From the NCBI GenBank assembly GCA_029550525.1, contig JAKPHF010000056.1, positions 124,001 to 188,000 of the forward strand: a stretch of 64,000 bases of DNA, read 5' to 3'. Below are positions 40,257 through 49,842 of the stretch, piece by piece. Source of the DNA: Planctomycetota bacterium. GTDB lineage: Bacteria; Planctomycetota; Phycisphaerae; UBA1845; PWPN01. Each line of letters begins with the position of its first letter. The first letter of the stretch is position 1. Made by a program: the position numbers and the translations under genes. Under the pieces are notes generated by a model. That model was not told the DNA's origin and ran no database searches. It saw only the letters and a program-made list of their open reading frames with translations.

Positions 40257-40725
40257 GAAGCCGCCATCCGCACCCGCGCCCCCGCTGCCGGATCACCCGC
40301 CGCCGCACGACCTCTCTCGCCCCGGCCCGATGGCCGGCCCACCCTGCCCTTCGCTTTACCCTACACGTCGCCCCGCCCCCAAGGAAAGTTCAACCGTACT
40401 TGAGGCCATCCGCCGGCCCCGCCTGCGATCCTCCGGACGCTCGTGTATCTACAAAACGGATCGCACTACTTTGCATAAATTCTTGCATTAGAATATCTTA
40501 CGAATGCACGAGAACATCCTCGCCGGCTTCGGCCCCGTGCTGGGTGGAGCGGGGCAAATTCGGCGCCGACGCCGGCCGAATGCAACCGGGAAGGCGGGGC
40601 CGGAGTATAAGACCGGGGCAAACTACGCTCGCGCTGCGCTGACGGGGAAGGTCCTCGCCGGCGGTGACGCCGTCAGGGACGGAGTTCGAAAAACCGTGGC
40701 CTGTGAAACAACGGGAAACCGACCT
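40257..40725. other. Intergenic region between ECF sigma and GspE/PilB genes
   Basis: These 469 bases separate divergent genes. An AT-rich island at about 40450-40500 contains two TTGCAT boxes 14 bases apart and a TAGAAT, a probable promoter zone for the ATPase. From 40504 the frame is already open to the ATPase, so the true start could lie earlier than 40726. The C-rich stretch 40290-40400 shows nothing I can name. Confidence 0.45.
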
Positions 40726-42420
40726 GTGAGTATTGGTGACATTCTTCTGGAGCGGGGCAAGATCACGCTGGACCAGCTCGACACCGCCCTGGCTGCCCGC
40801 AAGACGCCTTACGACCGCTTGGACAAGATCCTGGTTCAGATGGGCTTCGTCGGCGAGCGCGACGTGCTGGAGATCCTCGGCGAGCAGATGAGCATCGAGG
40901 TCATCGATCTGAGCCAGACCGACCTCGATCCCGAAGTCCTCAAGGAAGTGCCGGCCCGCCTCGTGCACAAGCGGGGCATCATCCCCATCGAGCGCACCAA
41001 CAACACGCTGAAGGTGGCCACCGCCGACCCCTACTCGGCCATCGCCGCCTTCGACGAACTGCGGATGGTCACCGACCTGAAGGTCGAGCCCGTCCTGGCC
41101 AGCGAGACCGAGATCCAGCGGCTGATCCGCCAGCACTTCGGCGTCGGCGGCTCGACCGTGGACGAGATGACCGAGGCCGAGGAAGGCAGCGGCACCGCCG
41201 ATCAACTCGAACTGCTCAGTGACTCGGTGGACGAGACCGGCGACCTCATCGAGATGGCCCAGGAGGCCACCGTCGTCAAGCTGGTCAACGACATTCTGGC
41301 CGAGGCTCTTCGCGACAAGGCCAGCGATATCCACATCGAGCCCTACGAGCACGACTTCAAGATCCGCTACCGCATCGACGGCGTGCTACAGAACACGCCC
41401 GTGCCGCCGCAGATGAAGCGCTACCAGGCGGCCATCGTCAGCCGCATCAAGATCATGAGCAACCTGAACATCGCCGAGAAGCGGTTGCCGCAGGACGGCG
41501 GGTTCAAGGCGCGAATCCACGGGCGCGAGGTCGACTTCCGTGTGTCTGTGGTTCCGACGGGCCACGGCGAAGCGGTCGTGCTTCGTATCCTGGACCGTCA
41601 GTCGATCAACCTGTCGCTGCAGCAGTTGGGTATGAGCCCCGAACTGCTCGAGAATTTCGAGTCGTTGATCACGCGGCCGCACGGCATCATCCTGGTCACC
41701 GGCCCGACCGGTAGCGGTAAGACGACCACGCTCTATGCCGCGCTGCACACCATCGTCTCCGACGAGATCAAGATTCTGACCATCGAAGACCCCATCGAGT
41801 ACTACCTCGAGGGCATCAACCAGGTGCAGACCCGCGAGAAGATCGGTCTGACGTTCGCGCGGGCCTTGCGTGCGTTCCTGCGTCACGACCCCGACGTCAT
41901 TCTGGTCGGCGAAATTCGCGACCGCGAAACGGCGGAAGTCGCCATCAACGCGTCGCTCACCGGTCACCTCGTGTTCAGTACGCTTCACACCAACGACTCG
42001 TCGGGTGCCGCCACGCGTCTGCTCGACATGGGCGTCGAGCCGTTCCTCGTGTCGAGCTCGGTTGAGGGGGTCCTTGCCCAACGTCTGGTCCGCAAGATCT
42101 GCCCGCATTGCAAAGAAGCGTACGTGCCCGACCGGGCCGCCCTGCCCGCGGACTTCGAGATCAAGCCGGGGCAAGAGCTCTATCGCGGCCGCGGCTGTCG
42201 TGAGTGCCGTCACATCGGCTACAAGGGTCGGCTCGGCATCTACGAACTGCTCCTGATGAACGACGAAATTCGCGAACTGGTCATCCAGCGTGCCTCGGCC
42301 GGCGCGATCCAGAAGGCCGCCCGTCGCAACGGCCTGCGTCTTCTGCGCGAGGACGGGTGGGACAAGGTCCGCGCCGGCGTCACCACCCCCGAAGAGGTTC
42401 TCCGCGTGACGAAGGCGTAG
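40726..42420 (+). CDS. GspE/PilB-family secretion or pilus assembly ATPase, 564 aa
   Basis: Hexameric ATPase that drives type II secretion or type IV pilus assembly from the cytoplasmic face. An N-terminal MshEN domain has two 24-residue motifs (2-25 and 31-54) with a 5-residue spacer. N2 domain follows, then Walker A GPTGSGKT (326-333), Asp box, Walker B LRHDPDVILVGEIRD and the His box HLVFSTLHTND. A C-terminal zinc site is formed by CPHC and CREC. The GTG start at 40726 gives standard length, but the frame is open from 40504. No other pilus or secretion genes are adjacent. A terminator follows at 42463. Confidence 0.9.
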   Translation: MSIGDILLERGKITLDQLDTALAARKTPYDRLDKILVQMGFVGERDVLEILGEQMSIEVIDLSQTDLDPEVLKEVPARLVHKRGIIPIERTNNTLKVATADPYSAIAAFDELRMVTDLKVEPVLASETEIQRLIRQHFGVGGSTVDEMTEAEEGSGTADQLELLSDSVDETGDLIEMAQEATVVKLVNDILAEALRDKASDIHIEPYEHDFKIRYRIDGVLQNTPVPPQMKRYQAAIVSRIKIMSNLNIAEKRLPQDGGFKARIHGREVDFRVSVVPTGHGEAVVLRILDRQSINLSLQQLGMSPELLENFESLITRPHGIILVTGPTGSGKTTTLYAALHTIVSDEIKILTIEDPIEYYLEGINQVQTREKIGLTFARALRAFLRHDPDVILVGEIRDRETAEVAINASLTGHLVFSTLHTNDSSGAATRLLDMGVEPFLVSSSVEGVLAQRLVRKICPHCKEAYVPDRAALPADFEIKPGQELYRGRGCRECRHIGYKGRLGIYELLLMNDEIRELVIQRASAGAIQKAARRNGLRLLREDGWDKVRAGVTTPEEVLRVTKA

Positions 42421-42427
42421 TAAGAAA

Positions 42428-42450
42428 GGCTTGAGTCCCGAGGCTTGAGG
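42428..42450 (+). repeat. Short heptamer array (GGCTTGA type)
   Basis: GGCTTGA-GTCCCGA-GGCTTGA-GG lies between the ATPase stop and the terminator. It is the reverse-complement relative of the CTCAAGC/CTCAGGT arrays at 54113 and 58916. Confidence 0.55.
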
Positions 42451-42462
42451 TAATCGAATAAG

Positions 42463-42506
42463 AAAATGGGCCGTGACGCCGAACGTGGCGACACGGCCCA
42501 TTTTTT
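42463..42506. terminator. Bidirectional Rho-independent terminator
   Basis: A perfect 13-bp stem, AAAATGGGCCGTG (42463-42475) and CACGGCCCATTTT (42492-42504), has a 16-base loop, a T tract on the plus strand and a matching A/T tract on the other. It lies between the convergent ATPase and rho genes and should stop both. Confidence 0.88.
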
Positions 42507-42561
42507 GTTTGGTTGCTGTGACCCGGACGCGGTTCGCACCGCGAGCGGCCGATGGCGTCGG

Positions 42562-44070
42562 TCAGAAGCTCATGGTCATCAGGAACTCGGCGTTGGTGCG
42601 GACCTTGCTCAAGCGGTTCCGCAGCAACTCCACCGCCTCCACCGGATTCATGTCGCTCAGCACGCGGCGGAGCTTGTACATGAGCTCCAGTTCCTCGCGG
42701 GCCAGCAGGAGTTCTTCCTTGCGGGTGCCGCTGGCGTTGATGTCGATGGCCGGCCAGGTGCGGCGATCGACGAGGCGACGATCAAGGTGCAGTTCGGCAT
42801 TGCCAGTGCCCTTGAACTCCTCGAAGATGACCTCGTCCATCTTGCTGCCCGTATCGACCAGCGCCGTGCCGATGATCGTCAGCGAGCCACCCTCTTCGAT
42901 GTTGCGAGCGGCGCCGAAGAAGCGCTTGGGCTTCTGCAGCGCGTTGGCGTCCACACCACCGGTCAGGATCTTGCCCGAGTGCGGCACTTCGGTGTTGTAC
43001 GCCCGGGCCAGACGCGTGATCGAGTCGAGCAGGATCACCACGTCGCGGCCGTACTCGACCATGCGCTTGGCCTTCTCGATCACCATCTCAGCGACCTGCA
43101 CGTGCCGGCTCGCCGGCTCGTCGAACGTCGAGGAGATGACTTCGGCCGTGGTCGCCCGCTGCATTTCGGTCACTTCTTCCGGACGCTCGTCGATCAGCAG
43201 AATGATCACGTAGGCGTTCGGTTCGTTCTTCGAGATGGCGTTGGCCATCTTCTGCAGCAACACCGTCTTACCCGTGCGCGGCGGAGCCACGATCAACATA
43301 CGCTGGCCTTTGCCGATGGGCGTGACCAGGTCCACGATCCGCATGTTCATCTCGTCGGGCGTGGTCTCGAGCCGCAGTCGACCATCCACGCCGAGCGTGG
43401 CCGTGCTGGGATCCTTGGGACCGGGATGCAGCGGCGTGAGATCCTCGAAGTTGGTCTTCTCGGTCACCCGCTCGGGATCCTCGAAGTTGATCGCCTCGAC
43501 GCGAAGCAGCGCGAAGTAGCGCTCGGACTCCTTGGGCGGACGAATCTGACCGGCCACGATGTGGCCCGTCCGCAAACCGAACCGCCGGATCTGCGACGGG
43601 CTGACGTAGATGTCATCCGGGCACGGCAGGTAGTTGTACTCGGGGTTCCGCAGGAAGCCGAAACCGTCGGGCAGAATCTCGAGCACGCCTTCGCCGTACA
43701 TCAGGCCGTTCTGACGAATCCGCTCCTTGAGGATGCGGAAGATCAGCTCCGACTTGGTCAGGCCCGTGTACTCCATGAGCCCTTCCTGACGGGCGATCGC
43801 GTGCAGTTCTTCCACGCTCAGTTTCTGGAGGTCTTTGATGTGCAGGTCGCCCCGCTTGACTTCCTCGTACTTGGCGTGGGTTTCCGCGTCAATCTCGCTG
43901 GCCGAAACCGGTGTAGGGTTCATCTCGGGCTCGGGCAGATCGTTCTCGATCTCAACGGGTGCTTCGTCCTGAACTTCTTGGACCTCGGCAGGCTTGCTCG
44001 TGGTGGTGCTCTTGCGACGCCCGCGCACTGTTGACTGACTCTTGTTCGGTTTTTCGCTGGCTTTCGCCAT
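42562..44070 (-). CDS. rho: Transcription termination factor Rho, 502 aa
   Basis: RNA-dependent ATPase that ends transcripts. The first 60 residues are a Lys/Ser- and Glu/Pro-rich extension not found in E. coli Rho, which explains the extra length. The Rho-N helix bundle ([18 protein letters not shown]) and cold-shock-like RNA-binding domain ([16 protein letters not shown]) follow. The ATPase core has [12 protein letters not shown] (Walker A), [15 protein letters not shown] and [15 protein letters not shown] (Walker B). The R-loop-type segment [19 protein letters not shown] is present. AGGAGG lies 8 bases before the ATG. Confidence 0.97.
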   Translation of the reverse strand: MAKASEKPNKSQSTVRGRRKSTTTSKPAEVQEVQDEAPVEIENDLPEPEMNPTPVSASEIDAETHAKYEEVKRGDLHIKDLQKLSVEELHAIARQEGLMEYTGLTKSELIFRILKERIRQNGLMYGEGVLEILPDGFGFLRNPEYNYLPCPDDIYVSPSQIRRFGLRTGHIVAGQIRPPKESERYFALLRVEAINFEDPERVTEKTNFEDLTPLHPGPKDPSTATLGVDGRLRLETTPDEMNMRIVDLVTPIGKGQRMLIVAPPRTGKTVLLQKMANAISKNEPNAYVIILLIDERPEEVTEMQRATTAEVISSTFDEPASRHVQVAEMVIEKAKRMVEYGRDVVILLDSITRLARAYNTEVPHSGKILTGGVDANALQKPKRFFGAARNIEEGGSLTIIGTALVDTGSKMDEVIFEEFKGTGNAELHLDRRLVDRRTWPAIDINASGTRKEELLLAREELELMYKLRRVLSDMNPVEAVELLRNRLSKVRTNAEFLMTMSF

Positions 44071-44237
44071 CTGCGATTCCTCCTAGCGGAATAAAAAGGA
44101 TGCTTCCCTGCACCGGGATCCCCAGCGGGGGATTGCACTGGTTGGCAGTTACGGAACTCTCTCCAGGATTGATTCCCGGCGATCCTCCGCGACAAAAACC
44201 TTCATGAAAAACGCCGGACGGAACAAGGCGGCTGGGA

Positions 44238-44864
44238 TTACCCGCAAGAGGTTTCTGCAGCGGAGAGTATTCGGAAAAAGATGCTTTCCACCTCGCGGCG
44301 GACGGCATCCATGTCGGAGTTGTTCTCTACTATATAGTCGGCACGCTGTCGTTTGAAGTCAAGCGGTTTCTGCATTTTCTCGAACCGCTCCAAGTCCTCC
44401 TCGGTCCAGTTCCGCGTCTGTCGCACCCGGGCGAGCCGCGTGGCCGGATCCGCTTCCACAAAGATGATGTAGTCACACGCATCAGCGAGCCCCGCCTCGA
44501 ACAGAAGCGGAGAATCCCACACGATGGCCCGGATACGACTGTCCGCCTGGAACTCCGCCATCATCTGCCGGCGCCGTGCGTCAATGCGCGGATGCGTCAG
44601 GTTTTCCAGCCGCCGTCGAGCCGCCTCGTCGCCGCGCACTATCTCACGCAGAACGGCACGGTTTGCCCGGCCCTGGGAGTCGACCACACGATCGCCCCAC
44701 CACTCCCGCAACTGAGCCAGTACTTCAGGTGAGTCGAGTTCGGTGTGGTTGAGCCGGTCCGACGATATTACGCCGGCGCCCAGCGACTCCAAAATCGAGG
44801 CAACGGTGCTCTTACCTGAGCCGATGCCCCCGGCCACGCCAATGATGGGCTTGTTGGTTCTCAT
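44238..44864 (-). CDS. coaE: Dephospho-CoA kinase, 208 aa
   Basis: Last step of coenzyme A synthesis: phosphorylates the 3'-OH of dephospho-CoA with ATP. P-loop GVAGGIGSGKSTVAS at residues 9-23, DRLNH in the CoA-binding region, LTHPRID and WDSPLLFEAGL are all family signatures, and length is normal. Its ATG overlaps the TGA of a doubtful upstream frame. Rho follows after 167 bases on the same strand. Confidence 0.95.
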   Translation of the reverse strand: MRTNKPIIGVAGGIGSGKSTVASILESLGAGVISSDRLNHTELDSPEVLAQLREWWGDRVVDSQGRANRAVLREIVRGDEAARRRLENLTHPRIDARRRQMMAEFQADSRIRAIVWDSPLLFEAGLADACDYIIFVEADPATRLARVRQTRNWTEEDLERFEKMQKPLDFKRQRADYIVENNSDMDAVRREVESIFFRILSAAETSCG

Positions 44865-45256
44865 CCGCCACCGCCTCGCCGGCCCCTGCGGTAGACGCCA
44901 ACCAGCTTCGGCTGCCGGGAAACCATACAGGCCTCAACGTCCCGCCCCCCGGTGCTGCGACAATCGCCCGATCGCCGCCAAAGCCGCGACCGTTCCCCTC
45001 GCCCGAGCTGCATCAAGATCATAGACGGCTCGTGCCCATCGGCCTTGGCGGCCAATGATCGCGGCTCGAGCGTCACCTTGGGTCGGTCGAATTCCCCTCC
45101 GCGGCACGTGCCCGAAGACCGAACGGAGCCCGCCGCAACCTGTACGTGCGGCCGATCCGTGGTGGAATTCAACTCAACGATCCAGGAATCGCAGGCCGGC
45201 GAGTACTGGAAATGACGTCTGGAGTCAGCGTGAACGGGAATGCCTGAGCTAGCCAA
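44861..45256 (-). CDS. Doubtful hypothetical protein, 131 aa
   Basis: No family recognised. Support: a TTG start 4-5 bases after GAGG, an ATGA overlap with coaE, and a stretch (about 16-75) that reads like protein (CDSWIVELNSTTDRPHVQV). Against: only moderate G/C at third codon positions for this high-GC genome, and an Arg/Gly-rich C-terminus typical of a shadow frame. It could be the remains of a gene. Confidence 0.35.
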   Translation of the reverse strand: MASSGIPVHADSRRHFQYSPACDSWIVELNSTTDRPHVQVAAGSVRSSGTCRGGEFDRPKVTLEPRSLAAKADGHEPSMILMQLGRGERSRLWRRSGDCRSTGGRDVEACMVSRQPKLVGVYRRGRRGGGG

Positions 45257-45456
45257 TCATCCTCAGGGCCCCGCTTTCGCTCACAGCGCCCCAAAACATC
45301 AAGGCCACCGAAGTATAACACGGCACAAATGGCTTGTCACGTCCCCTCGTCGACAGATCTACCCCATTCCCCGGGTGCGTATCCCCGCCCGCCGACCTGC
45401 CCCGCCAACCAGGCCCCACAAGATATTATCGGACATGACATTACAGAAATATCGAC

Positions 45457-45867
45457 TCAGAAGGGATGGGACGAAATCAGCTCGATCCAATTGGCCCCCG
45501 GGTCCAGGAGACCGATCCGCCGGTCGAAAAAAAACCATCCCCGGCTCCACTCGAACTCTATCCGCCGCTCGGTGAGAGCCTCCGCGTACGGGGCCAACGA
45601 CCCTTCCACCTGCAGCAGGGCCTGCCGCCGCATCGGCTTCTCCTCGGGCGTCTCCACCAATTCGATGATCAATCGCGGGCCCGATCGCGGCTGGCCGCGA
45701 AACCGCAGGCACGTCTCGTCGTCGCCGCCGGCCAGGACCTCCAGCCCCAACACGTCGGCGTACAACTCGCACAAAGCCTCACGGACACTGCGAGGCGCCG
45801 TCATGTGCACATCGTTGATCGCCAGCAATCTCGGAGGGTTCCGCTCGCCGGTCGCCGAGCTGTTCAT
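45457..45867 (-). CDS. VOC (glyoxalase/dioxygenase-fold) family protein, 136 aa
   Basis: One vicinal-oxygen-chelate module set: INDVHMTAP opens the first beta-alpha-beta-beta-beta unit, YADVLGLEVLAGGDD follows, and the second ends LLDPGANWIEL, where the last Glu is the usual metal ligand. The reaction is unknown; many such proteins are lyases, dioxygenases or antibiotic-binding proteins. Its ATG overlaps the stop of the upstream gene (ATGA), with GGAGG 11 bases before it, so it is translationally coupled to an anchored exported protein. Confidence 0.77.
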   Translation of the reverse strand: MNSSATGERNPPRLLAINDVHMTAPRSVREALCELYADVLGLEVLAGGDDETCLRFRGQPRSGPRLIIELVETPEEKPMRRQALLQVEGSLAPYAEALTERRIEFEWSRGWFFFDRRIGLLDPGANWIELISSHPF

Positions 45868-46973
45868 CTCACCGACCACCTCCGAAACCAGACCATCATC
45901 GTCAGCATGGCAAATCCTGTGGTCAGGGCCAGCGATTCAATCCCCAGTCCGCCGCACGGGAACACGCGAGCCACAGGCAGACCTGGTGCCGACAACACCC
46001 GCACCTGTGTTCCTTCTCCGGCCTGCAACGGCTTGGCCGGCGGCGGCACCACTCCCGCCGTTTTCGCCAACAATTCGTCTTCGGTGATCGACGAACGCAC
46101 GGCATCGCCGATCGAGTTTACGAACCGGTCTAGCGGCACGCCCAGCACGACGCCCACACCCGTGAAAGGCTGGTTCTCGACGCGGCATTCGACTTCGGCT
46201 TCGAGCGTGAATGTCTCCCCCACCATCGCGTTGTACGTGTAAGGAATCGACATGGCCGGTAGCGCGACGAGGTACACGTCGCCCAGCGGCGAAACGGATC
46301 CCAGCGTGTCGAGCAGCACGACGTTGTCCGTGCCGAGATCGCCTTCCGCGACCAGAAGAGGGCTTCCATCGCTGTTTTGCGACAATCTCAGCGACGCCTG
46401 CATCACCGCCTGCCGCTCCTGGCCGGACCGCGTCTGGTATACCTCCACTCGCAGCTGGGCACCGGTCGGCCCCGCGGCCGGAACCAGGTCGCCCCAGATG
46501 ATCAGAAAGCCGTCGAGGAAGAAGTGGCTGGTAACCTCCAGTTCGGCTCCGTCCACGACGCCGATCTCCTCGGCCGTGAATACGATCTCGCGCGTCTCGA
46601 CCGCCGCACCGGTCGCTTCGTAGCGCGTGACCGGGTCGAAGCTGTAAGCGACCAACTCCAGGCCGAACTCGCGTGGGTTCGGCGCGTCGCTCAGCGTCGG
46701 ATCGCTGAACGTGGTAATCGTCGTGGCTGAGCTGAAAACCGTCGCCTCGGAGTCGACCAGGCTCAGCCGAGCATCGGCGATCAGCGGCAGGTTCGATGTC
46801 GTCTCGTTCAGGCTCTCGATAGCCTGGTCCGAGTTCACCACACCATCACCCACGAACTGCCGAACATTGGATTCCGCCCGTGCGTCGATGGTCTGCACGA
46901 TCGCCCGAGCCGTGCCGCCGCACAGGCAGAAGCACAAGGCCGCCCTCGCCGCCACGCCGTGAACGTGCCGCAT
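45864..46973 (-). CDS. Exported protein with C-terminal membrane anchor, 369 aa
   Basis: The signal peptide (about 1-25) has a Cys-rich core (ALCFCLCGGTARA) and follows a GAGGAG site. The body is a beta-rich domain of unknown family, Thr/Val-rich, with repeated 'VDSEATVFSSATTITT'-like strands. The C-terminus, FPCGGLGIESLALTTGFAM followed by a short hydrophobic stretch and RRWSVR, combines a Cys-Gly motif, a membrane span and a basic tail, like a sorting or anchoring signal but lacking the PEP motif. Function unknown. Confidence 0.7.
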   Translation of the reverse strand: MRHVHGVAARAALCFCLCGGTARAIVQTIDARAESNVRQFVGDGVVNSDQAIESLNETTSNLPLIADARLSLVDSEATVFSSATTITTFSDPTLSDAPNPREFGLELVAYSFDPVTRYEATGAAVETREIVFTAEEIGVVDGAELEVTSHFFLDGFLIIWGDLVPAAGPTGAQLRVEVYQTRSGQERQAVMQASLRLSQNSDGSPLLVAEGDLGTDNVVLLDTLGSVSPLGDVYLVALPAMSIPYTYNAMVGETFTLEAEVECRVENQPFTGVGVVLGVPLDRFVNSIGDAVRSSITEDELLAKTAGVVPPPAKPLQAGEGTQVRVLSAPGLPVARVFPCGGLGIESLALTTGFAMLTMMVWFRRWSVR

Positions 46974-47149
46974 GTTCGCTCCTCGCATTCGCGATTGTTG
47001 GGGGGAATTGCCCCTGGCCGTCCATCCATTGAAAGACAGATCCCGGGGATTGTAAAGCCGAAACCGGCGCCGGCCACGTCGCAACGTATTGTTTGCCAAC
47101 GGTGAGATCGACGCCATCCGAGTCGATCCGCCGCTCTGTTCCGAGCCGT

Positions 47150-47179
47150 TTGACATCGGCGGGGCCTGATCGGTACGCT
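47150..47179 (+). promoter_or_regulatory. Sigma70-type promoter for the 47228 gene
   Basis: A perfect TTGACA (47150-47155) is followed after 18 bases by TACGCT (47174-47179), the same -10 sequence as in the LacI-controlled promoter. The predicted start is near 47186, with about a 42-nt leader to the TTG at 47228. Confidence 0.5.
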
Positions 47180-47227
47180 GGGTTCGTGACGGCTATCTTC
47201 TCGCCAGATGGACGCGCGGGGGCTCGC

Positions 47228-48154
47228 TTGGACTGCTCAGCCCTGAAAAAAACCATTTACGCAATTCCGGGCATGCTGCTGGCGTGCCTGACGCTGGCCG
47301 CCTCGTCCGGCTGTGACCCCACCGGTGAACTGCGCTGGCCGTTCGCCACGGACAGCCCCGCGCCACAGACGCAGCCGGCGACAGACCCCACACCTGCGGC
47401 CCGCACGAGCATTCCGTCGGCCACGCCACCTGCCGCCGACGCCCCCCGGCCCAACCGGCCCGCCATCGTCGTCACCACGTTCACGTTCGACATCCTGCGG
47501 GTCCGCGTGCCGCAGGGGCTGTTCAGCGAGTCGGGCAAGGTCTGGAACCACCTGGAAAGCGACTTTCTGCCTGCCGATACGGCCAAGCTCCTGCATCGCA
47601 ACGGCATTCGGGTCGGCCGGGCCAACGCGGAATCCTGGCCGGCGTTGCGGGCCATCTTGGAGACGGAACCGCGGGCTGAGACCGCCCAATCCAAGCTCAC
47701 CATGAGCAACGGCCTGCCGCTACTGCTCGAGCTGGACCGCCACCCCAAGGACCAGATTCTGTTCCTCTATCGCCGCGACGGCACGCTGGCCGGTGCGCCG
47801 TGGCGAAGCAGCACCAACGTGCTGCGGATCGAGTATGGCATTCCGCCCACGCAGCCGGATGCCATTCTGGTGGAGGTCGCGCCCGAGTTGCGGCTGGATT
47901 CGCCCGCCGCTCATACCCTGCGGGGTATCGAGCATTGGGATCCCACGGCGATCCCCGAGCGCAGCCGGGTCATTCGCGATTTGGCGTTTCGAGCGACACT
48001 GGAGGCCGGGCAATTCCTGGCCATCGGTCCCAGTTCGGCGACCCGCGACCTACCCTATATCATGGGGGCGCTGCTCTTGTGTGAGGAACAGGGAGGCGAG
48101 AAGTTCGAATCCATGTACTTCATCACGCCCACGGTGTCGCGCACGGGTGATTGA
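47228..48154 (+). CDS. Exported, possibly lipid-anchored protein of unknown function, 308 aa
   Basis: The N-terminus has Lys-Lys, a hydrophobic core and LAASSGC, a poor but possible lipobox. A Pro/Thr/Ala-rich linker (about 30-75) leads to an alpha/beta domain (about 80-308; FDILRVRVPQGLFSESGK, LPADTAKLLHRNGIRVG). I do not recognise the family. The TTG start fits the promoter at 47150 and yields a normal signal; a GTG at 47186 and an ATG at 47273 are alternatives. A histidine kinase follows 132 bases downstream. Confidence 0.68.
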   Translation: MDCSALKKTIYAIPGMLLACLTLAASSGCDPTGELRWPFATDSPAPQTQPATDPTPAARTSIPSATPPAADAPRPNRPAIVVTTFTFDILRVRVPQGLFSESGKVWNHLESDFLPADTAKLLHRNGIRVGRANAESWPALRAILETEPRAETAQSKLTMSNGLPLLLELDRHPKDQILFLYRRDGTLAGAPWRSSTNVLRIEYGIPPTQPDAILVEVAPELRLDSPAAHTLRGIEHWDPTAIPERSRVIRDLAFRATLEAGQFLAIGPSSATRDLPYIMGALLLCEEQGGEKFESMYFITPTVSRTGD

Positions 48155-48286
48155 CCTTCGGCGGCGGAACCGCTCGAGGGCTTCGGTTTCGGCGGCGTTT
48201 GCCGTATCCTGATAATGGTGGATGCGTCTGCTTGCCGAGATTATTGCCAGGGATTTGCCGCACCGCCCAAAGTTGAACTGCTTTTT

Positions 48287-49369
48287 ATGTCCGCAGAACT
48301 GCCGCAGGGATATTTCGAGACTATGAGCCGCAGTGCCGGCCTCGGCATTGTGGCCACCGACGAGCATCTGGTCGTTCGCTTCTACAACCCTGCCGCCGAG
48401 GAACTGCTGGGCCGCCCGAGCGCTGAGGTCATCGGGCATCATCTCCTCGGCATCGTCCCGCCGGAACGCACGGAGCTCGCCCAGCGACTGCTCGAACGTA
48501 TTCTGCAATCCGGCGAAGGCACAGATTTCCAGATGCGTTATTCGCGTCCCAGCGGTCAGGCCATGCAACTGGCCATTACCGTCTCGCCGGTGGTCGAGGA
48601 GGGACGATCGCTCGGCATGGCCTTGTACCTGCGGGACATCTCGCGACAGATCGCGTTACTCCGGGACGTCGCCCAGGCTCAGAAGATGGCGGCGCTCGAG
48701 TCGGTGGCCGGAGCCGTCGCTCATCATTTCAACAATATTCTCGGCGGGGCCATCACCACCGCCGATTTCGCCCTGGCCAGCGACGATCCCGAACTGCACA
48801 AGCGCACGCTGGGCATCACCGTGACCGTGCTCTCGCGAGCCAATGATCTGACGCACGGCCTTCTGGCGTTCGCCGAAGGTGAGCATACCGATACGCTCCT
48901 GGTGGATATTCGTCAGACGCTGGATCGCTACATTGCCGGCCTCACGTCCACGTTGGAGGCTCGCGGCATTCACCTGGAAACCGACATTCAGCCCGTGAAT
49001 GCCGCCGCCCCGCCCAAGGGCATCACGCAGGTGCTCGACCGTCTGACGGCCAACGCCATCGAGGCCATGGCCAGCGGCGGGACGCTGTCGATTCAGCTTG
49101 CGCCCGCCCCCGATGACGAAGTCATTCTGCGCATTTCCGACACCGGCCCCGGCATTTCCGAGCATCTCCTGCCCCGCATTTTCGAGCCGTTCTTCACGAC
49201 CAAGCAGCCGGATCGCTATCGCTCGACCGAGCACCCCGGACTGGGCTTGGCCGTGGTCTACGGCATCGTCAAGGACCTGGGTGGAACCATCAGCGTCACG
49301 AGTGCGCCCGACACCGGGACGACTTTCGCCGTCCGGCTTCCCGCCAAGCCCCCAATCGCCACGGGTTAG
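48287..49369 (+). CDS. Cytoplasmic PAS-domain sensor histidine kinase (NtrB-like), 360 aa
   Basis: PAS domain at about 10-130 (GLGIVATDEHLVVRFYNPAA), then a dimerisation helix whose His lies in VAGAVAHHFNNILGG. The HATPase domain has TANAIEAMASGG (N box), RISDTGPGI (G1) and HPGLGLAVVYGI (G2). The HFNN form of the H box is close to the HDFNN of hybrid and NtrB-type kinases. No membrane span, so it probably senses a soluble or partner-protein signal. No response regulator is adjacent, so it is an orphan kinase in this window. Confidence 0.88.
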   Translation: MSAELPQGYFETMSRSAGLGIVATDEHLVVRFYNPAAEELLGRPSAEVIGHHLLGIVPPERTELAQRLLERILQSGEGTDFQMRYSRPSGQAMQLAITVSPVVEEGRSLGMALYLRDISRQIALLRDVAQAQKMAALESVAGAVAHHFNNILGGAITTADFALASDDPELHKRTLGITVTVLSRANDLTHGLLAFAEGEHTDTLLVDIRQTLDRYIAGLTSTLEARGIHLETDIQPVNAAAPPKGITQVLDRLTANAIEAMASGGTLSIQLAPAPDDEVILRISDTGPGISEHLLPRIFEPFFTTKQPDRYRSTEHPGLGLAVVYGIVKDLGGTISVTSAPDTGTTFAVRLPAKPPIATG

Positions 49370-49842
49370 GGGTATGCCGGACATGCGTCCCGCCGCCCCC
49401 GCCGCAAACTCAAGTTCCGTTGCAGAATATGTTTGAATTAACCCGTCTCAGACGGTATATTTCATTGGGTTCAAGCCTGACGTTCGTTGGCCGTTTCGAC
49501 GGATGGCGCAACCGCTGGAACGGCCTTAGGGAAAGACAGGGAAGGGTTCTCTTCATCACCTTAGCACGTTTCAACACTGCGAAGAGAGATCCCACGCGAC
49601 ATTGCGGCGTGGATCGCTGCAGCCCTTCGAAATCACCAACCGATAAGACAATCGACCGAGACCGTTCGAGGACGGTCGGATGTTGTCGGTCGTCCGGCAA
49701 GGCGATGGGCCGCCCGGCAATCCAGGCCCGAGCAACTCCCGAACCGACGGATAGTTGACCGACGGAGCCCTGCGCATCCGGGTTGGGCAAGGAAGCCCAG
49801 ATCGAACCTCGCGGATCATAACGGAAACGGAAGAGGTGCATA
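49370..49842. other. Intergenic region before DUF1571 gene
   Basis: In these 473 bases I see no convincing gene. A TTGACC at about 49755 and CATAAC near 49818 might be promoter elements but are not well spaced. No repeat or known RNA element recognised, though the length would allow a structured leader. Confidence 0.4.

Noticed and set aside
42466..44034. A 522-codon open frame on the plus strand starting inside the terminator
   Set aside because: It is antisense to rho and starts in the terminator stem.
49420..49758. A 112-codon open frame in the gap before the DUF1571 gene
   Set aside because: No ribosome site, Arg-rich random-looking composition, no family.
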